Shown here: piece by piece, positions 56,740 through 64,000 of the stretch
Numbering within the stretch: the stretch's first letter is position 1
How the letters are laid out: each line of letters opens with the position of its first letter
Assembly (NCBI RefSeq): GCF_036850765.1
Contig: NC_089491.1
Coordinates: forward strand, 186,165,520-186,229,519
Origin: Saccopteryx bilineata
Taxonomy: Eukaryota > Chordata > Mammalia > Chiroptera > Emballonuridae
Reading direction: 5' to 3'
DNA: 64,000 bases
Made by a program: the position numbers and the translations under genes
The notes under the pieces: model-generated
Database searches by the model: none
What the model saw: the letters and a program-made list of their open reading frames with translations, nothing else
Told to the model about the DNA's origin: nothing

Positions 56740-57440
56740 GCAGTCAGGGGCGAGGGCATATGGAGTAGAGCGGAACCCACTCTGCCTGCACAAAAGGGAA
56801 GGAACCTAGGCAAGGTCTGGGGAGCCACCGGTGTCAAGCCACATTCTGCTCTGGACTCCCAGGGAATGCCCTTGCAGCCCCTGGTAGCTTTTTTAGCTAG
56901 CCCTTTGTTATGTTGTCTTATAATAAGAAATATAGATTTAGTCTTTGTCCCTATTTCTCGCACAGAGCTCCTAAAACCCTTGGAATTTCCTACATGGTGA
57001 GGGTGTGGAAACTCCACGCCCTTTCCCACAATGCTTGCCCTGTACATCCCTTCCACCTGGCTGTTCCCAAATTATATCCTTTTATAATAAACTGGTGATC
57101 TAAAAAAAAGTCTCTCTGAGTTCTGTGAGATGCTCCATCAAATTAATCAACCAAAGAGGGGTTGTAGGATCCTTCTACCTTTATACAGTCAGTCGGTCAG
57201 AAGCACAAGTGCAACCTGGGTTCCAACTGGCATCTGCAGTAGGGGCAGTTTTATGGGTCTGGATCCTTAAACTGTGGGGCCTGACTCTATCTCCAGGTAG
57301 ACTCTATCTCCAAGTAGACTCTATCTCCAGGTGTCAGATAGAGTTAATTGTGGGATACCCAGCTGGTGCTAAAGAATTGCTTGTTGGTGTGGGGACCCCA
57401 TCCCCCAGAATTGGGTGCAGAGTCATTGGACTTCTTCCCA
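56740..57440 (+). repeat. Old LTR-like repeat (MLT2/ERVL-like)
   Basis: 'ataataaactggtgatct', 'ctgagttctgtgagatgctc', 'attaatcaaccaaagagggg', 'gatagagttaattgtgggat' and 'gcttgttggtgtggggac' recall a diverged mammalian ERVL-type LTR and its adjacent sequence. The family is named from memory only. Confidence 0.5.
57284..57330 (+). repeat. 17-bp tandem repeat, 2.8 copies
   Basis: ACTCTATCTCCAGGTAG occurs at 57284-57300, with one mismatch at 57301-57317, and partially at 57318-57330. Confidence 0.9.
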
Positions 57441-57643
57441 TAGAAGAGAAGTAAAATGAAGAAATGGAAACAAACATTGTGAAAAGGATTTTAAAGGGAA
57501 GGAGAGGAAAGATAAGATAGTATGAAAAAAGGAAGGGAGGAGGACATTCTTTGTCTGTATCCCAGCTTGAGTTGCACCAGATAGCAGAGGCATAAAGAAT
57601 TCCACTACATGTTTTTAAATGAAAATAATCACTTGCATGAAAG

Positions 57644-57694
<51 letters not shown>

Positions 57695-58298
57695 GAGAGG
57701 GAGAAAATGAGGAGGAAGGAACCGATAATGTAAATTTGAAGCAGGTTTTGAATTATCATAATACTATATATCTCCCTTACAAAATACAACTTATTCTTCT
57801 GTCCCAGCCATCAGCTATGATTCACCTAGAACAATTACATAATTACAGATGATGACATTGTGATACATAAGCTTAGCTTCCTTTGACTTTCCCGTGGAAT
57901 CCAATGCTGTGGCCTAATGTTGCCATGTTCATGTGATCAATGAAGAGAGCAAGAAAAAATCCCTTCTGTTTCTTTTTGTGAAGAACAGGTAAAATGAGAT
58001 TTGATAAATTAGGGTTATTGTTTTAATTGGTGCTTAAAATATCAGGAAACAGACAGGAGACACACTGTGATTCCCAAGGTCCATAGATGCCACTTCATGA
58101 GTAGCTGATTCCCTGAGGGTCACTTTTAAGAATATTCTTGAACTGTGAAGGCAAAAACACAAACAGAAACTCATCAAAAATTGTTTTTACCCTTTTAGTG
58201 TTCTGGAGAAAACTTACCAGATTTTTAGTCTTGGACTTATGGTTGTTGTATTTAATTACTCATACCTTCCTAAAGCATTCCTAAATTTCCATCTGGGA
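57440..58298. other. Intergenic with (AG)n
   Basis: An (AG)n tract lies at about 57644-57691; otherwise unassigned. No gene seen. Confidence 0.45.
57644..57691 (+). repeat. (AG)n microsatellite
   Basis: About 24 AG units with one interruption. Confidence 0.93.
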
Positions 58299-58311
58299 GC
58301 AAACTGAGTCT

Positions 58312-58459
58312 CTTTTTTTAATTTTTATTTATTTTTTATCTTTTATTTATTATTATTATTATTATTTTGTATTTTTCTGAAGCTGGAAACGGGGAGAGAC
58401 AGCCAGACAGACTCCCACATGCGCCCGACCGGGATCCACCCGGCACGCCCACCAGGGGC
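58312..58459 (-). mobile_element. 5'-truncated tRNA-derived SINE, type A
   Basis: Only the last ~90 bp of the SINE body (TGTATTTTTCTGAAGCTGGA to CACCAGGGGC) and a long T-rich/ATT-repeat tail are present. A perfect 13-bp duplication GCAAACTGAGTCT flanks it (58299-58311 and 58460-58472). The tRNA head never integrated. Confidence 0.92.
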
Positions 58460-58474
58460 GCAAACTGAGTCTTT

Positions 58475-59920
58475 GGGAGTTCCTCGACACACATGCTTCT
58501 GGAATATTCCCTTCACTATCTTGGTGTCTTCTTCCAGGACAAACTTTGTATCAAGAAAGGTGCCCCACTAAATACCAAGATGCCCTTTATATTTAAGCTG
58601 AATATAACTTACTTATTTTGGCTCACCTCCAAGTAGGTACAAGTCACAGAATTCACTTGGCTTTTGGTCTAGAATGGTAACATTATCAACATTATATTAA
58701 ACATGTTTCTCACTTAGTCTTGAATCAGCTTACACATATTGACTTACTCCAACTGATGATTAGGAAACAGGACTTACTTCCAGTTTGCAGGCCACATATA
58801 GGTATCTTGGAGGCCATCAAAACCCTGCTGATTTTCCACATCCTCACTGCCCAAAAAGGCTGGTTCTGCCCTTGCTTCACTGGGGAAGGGGCTTCCTCTC
58901 CTAATGGGACCTCGCACAGCACCTGGCACTCGCTGAGTAAATGAATGAACACATGAATGAATGCAGGTCAAAGGTAGAGCTGGGAACCACACACTCATTC
59001 CTTTGAGTAAATTTTGTCTTTTCCCTTCTACTTCATTTATACTCTGACAGTGGAGGGACACTTGCCTCTTAGCTTCTTTATAGAAAGTTTTACTGGCCAG
59101 AATTGTGCAGAGTTCACCAAGAACAGACATAGCAAGTAAACAAAAGTAATACATAGAATAAGTAGCCTTGATGAACAACCACAAAAACACACAAAAGAGA
59201 CTAGCTTCAATTTGCTCACCTAGATTTTGACTTATGTGATGTTTAAAAGGTTTAGAAAAGTGAAGCTCTTTTGAGAAATCAGGAATAAACCAGGCAGCAA
59301 AGGAAATAATGCTGTAGACACAGCTAGCAGCAATTCAGTTTTGTCCTGTGTATTCCCCCTGAGTAGAAGGTTAGTGCCATTGGTAATGGACCTCCAGAGG
59401 AAAAGCATTGCCTATATGCATCCTAGATTCTCTCTCCTTTGATGTCTTCTACAGTGACAACAAATGCTTACCTGTGCATCATTAATTTATGGACACCGTT
59501 GGTAGGAAGTGACTTGCTATGTCTCAAGGTGTAGACAATGCCTATTGTTGTATCCCCATCTTCTCAGCCAGCCATCTCTGCCCCTAGTCACTAGCCTAGG
59601 AAGCAAGGTCTCTCATCAGATTGCATGTCAGGGATCACCTGTGCATGGCCCAAGACATTAGAAAAACACTTACCTTCTCCCACTGAGGTCAAAGTTCAGG
59701 CAAGCAAATCCAGTACATGCACCCCAAAACATTCAGATGGCAGTCTTCCTGTTTCCAAGTCAAATCTTTTTACTGCCTGCATCAGGAAGTTGAAAAATGT
59801 GTCTTGGAGATACTAGCTAACAAATTAAAGAGCACTTCAATTTAGAGGTCTAGTGTCATAGATATGAAAGTTAAACATTTACTTTTAAAGTATCTGTACT
59901 TCCAATGCAAGTTGGCTCCC
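58475..59920. other. Intergenic, no gene seen
   Basis: Unique-looking sequence without recognised genes or young repeats. Confidence 0.4.
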
Positions 59921-59924
59921 CTGA

Positions 59925-60281
59925 GGGGACTAGTCTGTTATGGCTGCCATGACAAGATACCATAGACTGGGTGGGGTCGGGGTGTGGAGTTTAAATTAAT
60001 TTTCTCACAGTTCTGGAGGATGGTGCTGGCAGAATCTGGTTCCTTCCAGCCTCTCCTTACTGTGTTCTCACTGAATTTTCTCTATGTCTGTCCTCTATGC
60101 ATGGCACCCTTTGTGTCTCTTTATGTGTCTACATTTCCTCTTTTCATAAGGACACCAGTCACTGGAAGTCAGGGCCCACCCTAATGCCTTACTGCAAGTA
60201 AATCACCTCCTCAAAGGCCCTATCTCCCAGTGCATTCACATTTTAGTACTGGGAGTTAGTGATAGATACATGAATTACAAC
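59925..60281 (+). repeat. MLT1-like MaLR LTR fragment
   Basis: 'gttatggctgccatgacaag', 'catagactgggtggg', 'ttctcacagttctggagg', 'cataaggacaccagtcactg', 'gggcccaccctaatgcc' and 'tactgggagttagtg' follow the sense MLT1 consensus. The younger ERV begins at its 3' side. Confidence 0.75.
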
Positions 60282-60604
60282 TGCCCTTTTGCTGTTCTGC
60301 TTGGCTGCCTGACCCCACTCTTAATTACCAGACAATCACCCCTGGGACAAAGGAATTCCAAGAAGCTGGTCAATCACCCCCAAGAGGAGTATTCCAGAAA
60401 GCCGAACATACCAGCACACCCTTGCTCAAGACTATTACCAACCTTATAAAGTTTTACCTCAGTCTGTTTTGGGGACCCTTCTTTCAGAGAAGCACTCCAG
60501 CAGGTCTTTCTCCTCTAATAAAGCCTGCACACCTGGTGATTGAGTGCCGTCTCGTTCTGGGGGTACCGACTGCCTAGACGATCCCCTTGCCGGCCGAACT
60601 TACA
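60282..60604 (+). repeat. 5' LTR of the class I ERV
   Basis: It probably begins TGCCCTTTTGCTG. TATA box TATAAA at 60445-60450 and AATAAA at 60517-60522 give the U3-R-U5 layout. The 3' limit is uncertain (a CTTACA at 60599-60604 is one choice). I saw no clear tRNA-Phe primer binding site, so the priming tRNA is undetermined. Confidence 0.65.
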
Positions 60605-60726
60605 ACCAGGGAAGCAGAGGACAGCGGCAACTCGTCTGGGCTAACTCCCTGATTCTGTTCGGCTGTGTGAGCGCAGTTGAGCGACTGGCAGTCCGACTCT
60701 GTCCTGAACCCCTGCCGGATCAGGAG

Positions 60727-60732
60727 GTAAGG
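60727..60732 (+). promoter_or_regulatory. Candidate ERV leader splice donor
   Basis: CAGGAG/GTAAGG lies in the leader between LTR and gag, where class I ERVs carry the donor used for env mRNA. Inferred from motif and position only. Confidence 0.4.
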
Positions 60733-61022
60733 AGTTTCTCCCCTCCCCTTCCCCAGTTGGCTTCCAAATTTCTCTCCAAAAACATCCCTTCCTAATCAGA
60801 CGGTTTTGAGTTCGAACCCCATATCTACGGGTGGTCTGCCTCTACTCCTTTATGGACTTCTACGAAAGTCTAGGTGTGCCTCGACAGGCCACTCTCCTAC
60901 GTCCCGGGATCTCAGCCTTGGGGTGACGACCTCTTGTCTGAGACTCTCTTTCTATGCAGATTTTCTCCTCTTGGAACTGTGACTGGAGGCAGGGACGCCC
61001 CCTTCTCTCACCAGTCTCTACT

Positions 61023-62593
61023 ATGGGCTCCTCTTAGTCCAAACCATCTGGCCAGACTCCCCTCGGCTGTGTCCTCAAAAATCTCTCCAACCTTGGCCTG
61101 TCTGACCTCAAACCAAAAAAACTCATCTTTCTCTGTAATACAGCCTGGCCTCAATATAAATTAGACAACGACTCCCACTGGCCAGAGAATGGAACCCTTG
61201 ATTACAATATCCTAAGAGATCTTCACAATTTTTGCCACCAGATGGGGAAGGCATCAGAAATCCCTTACGTGCAGGCCTTCTTCTATCTCCGGTCTAGACC
61301 TTCTCTTTGCTCTTCATGTTCTACCTCTCAAGTTATTCTGGCCAGAACTTCTTCCTCACAATCTACTCACTCTCCTCTCTCTGACCCTCCATCTGATACT
61401 TTTTCCCCTCAAGACCACTCTGCTGTCCCTTCCGCTCCTGCTCCACCATCTCCTCCTACTGCTCCACCTCCCTATCAAACACAATCACCTGAAAACACTC
61501 CATTACCTCCTTCTCCTAATTTCTCTCCTCCAATTTCTCCCCCTCACCTGTGCCCACGTAAGCCACCCCAGCCAGGCATGTATCCTTTCCGGGAAGTTGC
61601 GAGAGCTGAGGGAATTGTTAGGGTCGCTATCCCTTTCTCCCTCTCTGACCTTGCCCAAAATGAGCGCCGCCTAGGGTCATTCTCCTCAGACCCAGACACT
61701 TACATGAAAGAATTCAAATACCTTACCCACTCCTATGACTTAACCTGGCACGATTTAAGCATTATTCTCACCTCCTTTCTGTCGGCCAGTGACAAGGACT
61801 GAATATGGACCACTGCCCAACAAATTGCAGATGAAGCAAACAGTAGGAACAACAGCCTCCCCGTGGGTCGTCTAGCCATGCCCTCGGATAATATTACCCA
61901 CTTGGAATTACCAGCTCAATCATGCCGATTGAAAACTCAGAGATCAAATGATTCATTACCTACAACAGGCCCTCAACCAACTTGCCAATAGGCCGTCAAT
62001 TATGACAAAATTAAAGAAATCATTCAAAGGCCCCAAGAGAACCCTGGAGAATTTCTAGAATGCCTTTCACAGGCCTTTCAAAGGTACACTTGCCTAGACT
62101 CAACAACTCCAGCAGGGACCACCCTCTTACACTCACACTTTACCTCCCAATCTGTCCAGACATCAGGTGCAAACTTAAGAAACTTGAGAACAGGCCTGAG
62201 ACTTCCCAGAGAGACCTCTTAAATCTAGCCTTTAAGGTCTTCAATAATCAGGAGGACACGGAGAAGGAGGAACAACAAAAGAGGAATCAGGAGAATTACC
62301 TAATGCTGGCGAAGGCCCTAAAAGGGAACCCTACTATGGACTCAAAGACAAAACCCTTCCAGGGTCAATCTTCCAAATCCGAGCCGCCGGGTCCCTGCTT
62401 TAAGTGCCGCCAACCTGGACACTGGGCTAAGCAATGCCCTAATCCCCATCCACCACCAGGGCCTTGCCCACATCGTCACCAGGAGGGTCATTGGGGAATC
62501 GATTGCCCCAGTCGCCAGAGAGGGATCAGATCAAACCTCCCCACTAATACCCAATCAGTGACTGATTTTCTAGGCCGGGCAACGGAGGACTGA
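61023..62593 (+). pseudogene. ERV gag (matrix, capsid, nucleocapsid), broken
   Basis: The start ATG at 61023 is followed by a TAG at codon 5 (61035-61037). The matrix-like part contains TPLGCVLKNL and CNTAWPQYKL. A proline-rich stretch (about 61380-61570) separates it from a capsid-like region with YPFREVARAEGIVRV. Stops lie at 61800-61802 and 61989-61991. The frame shifts near 62150 and continues with LNLAFKVFNNQED. Nucleocapsid knuckle 1, CFKCRQPGHWAKQC (62396-62437), is intact. Knuckle 2 (62465-62506) has Arg in place of its second Cys. The last frame ends at a TGA, 62591-62593. Non-functional. Confidence 0.88.
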
Positions 62594-62896
62594 GGAGGCC
62601 CTGGGACACCGGCCCTGGTGAGGATCACCAACAGTGAGCCCAGGGTAATACTTTGTGTAGCAGGTAAGGAAATCTCCTTCCTCATTGACACCGGGGCCAC
62701 CTACTCCACCCTCCCTGAATTCGGAGGACCTCTGAGTCCCTCTAACACCTTTATAGTTGGGATCTCAGGTCTACACACTAGCCCTCTTATAACTCCACCA
62801 CTGCTTACTTGCATACTAGGCCAGATATCATTCACACATCAATTTCTAGTTATTCCAATGTCCCACTCCATTACTAGGACGGGACATCCTAACTAA
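62594..62896 (+). pseudogene. ERV protease, in frame after the gag stop
   Basis: The frame continues from gag across the TGA without a shift, the arrangement used for stop-codon readthrough in gammaretroviruses. The active site SFLIDTGATYSTLP lies at about 62675-62715. The frame is lost near 62860, before the normal GRD-type end. Proteases of this family cleave Gag and Pol during maturation; this copy is broken. Confidence 0.85.
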
Positions 62897-64000
62897 ATTC
62901 AATAATATACTCCAATTATTTCCATTTAACTCTACTCAAATATTACAACAAAAAACTTCCAATATTCTCCTTTTGCTGGCCAGTGGTTCATCACCTCACC
63001 TTACCGACTCCCCGTTTCTCTCCCCTCCCCTTCCTTCCTTTCTAGTAGACCTGTCAGTTTGGGACATTCAACATCCATCCATAGCTAGACATCATACTCC
63101 TGTCCAAATTTTCCTTAAAAATCCCTCCCTCTTTCCTAACGTACTCCAATATCCCATTTCCCACAAATACCTACTAGGACTGAAACTACTTATCACTAAA
63201 TTCCTTAATGCAGGACTTCTTATCCCCATCAGCTCGCCATACAACACTCCTATCCTTCTGGTAGTCAAACCCAATGGCACTTATAGGCTAATGTAGGACC
63301 TGCAAGCCGTTAACTCGGCAGTTCTTGCCATTACTCCTGTAGTTCCTAACCCATACACTATCCTATCTTCCATACCCGCCAATGTTACACTCTTTACTGT
63401 GCTGGATCTTAAGGATTACTATTCCCTTATATCCCGACTGTCAAAACCTCTTCGCATTTACTTGGACCGATCCTGACACTTTACACTCACAACAGCTAAC
63501 CTGGATGGTCCTACCTCAGGGCTTCTGGGATAGCCCCCACTTTTTTGGACAGGCATTAGCTAATGACCTCAAATCACCAACTTTGTCCCAGAGCACCATC
63601 TTACAGCATGTGGATGATCTCCTTCTCTGCAGTCCATCCTTAGAAACTTCTAAATCAGACACCATTCAACTACTCAATTTCCTAGGTCACCTAGGCTACT
63701 GGGTAGCTCCTGCTAAGGTACAGCTCTCCCTATCACAAGTCACATATTTAGGGCTACAGTTGACCCCAGGACAGAAGACCATCACCACTGATAGAAAACA
63801 TCTAATAAACCTCCATACCAACACCCTCTAGCAAAGAGGAGCTTCTCTCCTTCCTGGGAATTGCAGGTTTCCTCAGATCATAGATCCCTAACTATAGTCT
63901 GTTAGTGAAACCTCTCTATGAGGCCACTAAAGGGAACCTCACCGAACCTCTAGATCCTAAATTCCCAATACAAACACTCTTTACCAAACTCAAACAGGCT
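62860..64000 (+). pseudogene. ERV reverse transcriptase, broken and cut by window end
   Basis: The N-terminal RT segment includes HHTPVQIFLKNPSLFP, ISSPYNTPILLV and VKPNGTYRLM and meets a TAG at 63294. In the same frame come AVNSAV and the motif A region VLDLKDYY. A frameshift near 63422 leads to QLTWMVLPQGFWDSP and the motif C QHVDDLLLC, where His replaces the usual first Tyr of YVDD. VTYLGLQLTPGQKT follows. A stop at 63829-63831 and another frame change come before LGIAGFLRS. Copying viral RNA into DNA is the family role; this copy cannot make the enzyme. Confidence 0.9.

Larger units (their letters stand above)
60282..64000 (+). mobile_element. Class I ERV, 5' half (continues beyond window)
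   Basis: The order is LTR, leader, gag, in-frame stop, protease and reverse transcriptase, in the gammaretrovirus arrangement. Several stops and frameshifts break gag and pol. The rest of pol, any env and the 3' LTR lie outside the window. Gag resembles that of the ERV-F/ERV-H group (TPLGCVLKNL, CNTAWPQYKL). Confidence 0.9.

Overview
The window is 64 kb of mammalian nuclear DNA and is most likely from a bat. The first 6.6 kb holds six consecutive coding exons and the 3' UTR of HSPH1 (HSP105/HSP110) on the + strand. The remaining 57 kb is intergenic DNA dominated by transposable elements. The bat assignment is an inference. It rests on many copies of two tRNA-derived SINE families of a type I associate with chiropterans, plus several short hAT transposons with intact 8-bp target duplications. 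Neither the species nor the family can be proved from the sequence alone.

Layout. Bases 1-1602 are HSPH1 intron with one hAT element. Bases 1603-5950 carry six HSPH1 exons, all phase 0, encoding the last 287 residues; two further hAT copies sit in the introns. The 3' UTR ends near 6630. From 6.6 to 24 kb lie SINEs, old MIR and MLT1 repeats, a solo LTR (14981-15326) and a 332-bp hAT copy. From 24.3 to 38.1 kb there is a near full-length + strand L1 (L1-A), split by a full-length 7.77-kb L1 on the - strand (L1-B, 28891-36660) with a 14-bp target duplication. From 38.4 to 43.8 kb lie a SINE, a decayed class I ERV remnant, a 5'-truncated L1 tail and a small provirus (41130-43767, - strand). That provirus has two 375-bp LTRs, a 5-bp target duplication and a tRNA-Phe-like primer binding site. 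From 43.8 to 60 kb the sequence is mostly unique or anciently repetitive, with simple repeats, a four-layer transposon nest (47.0-48.7 kb) and an older L1 (48.9-51.3 kb). From 60.28 kb to the window edge lies the 5' half of another class I ERV (LTR, gag, pro, RT), broken by several stops and frameshifts.

Function. HSPH1 is the only functional gene I can support; its product is the cytosolic HSP110 co-chaperone that acts as nucleotide exchange factor for HSP70. The only intact transposon reading frame is ORF1 of L1-A; its ORF2 and both ORFs of L1-B are broken. No retroviral gene is intact. I found no CRISPR array, operon, functional tRNA or rRNA gene, and no previously undescribed functional system. 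The interesting content is the nested architecture, the tandem promoter-like monomers in the L1-B 5' UTR, and the fates of a tRNA-Phe-primed ERV family (internally deleted provirus, solo LTR and more distant relatives).
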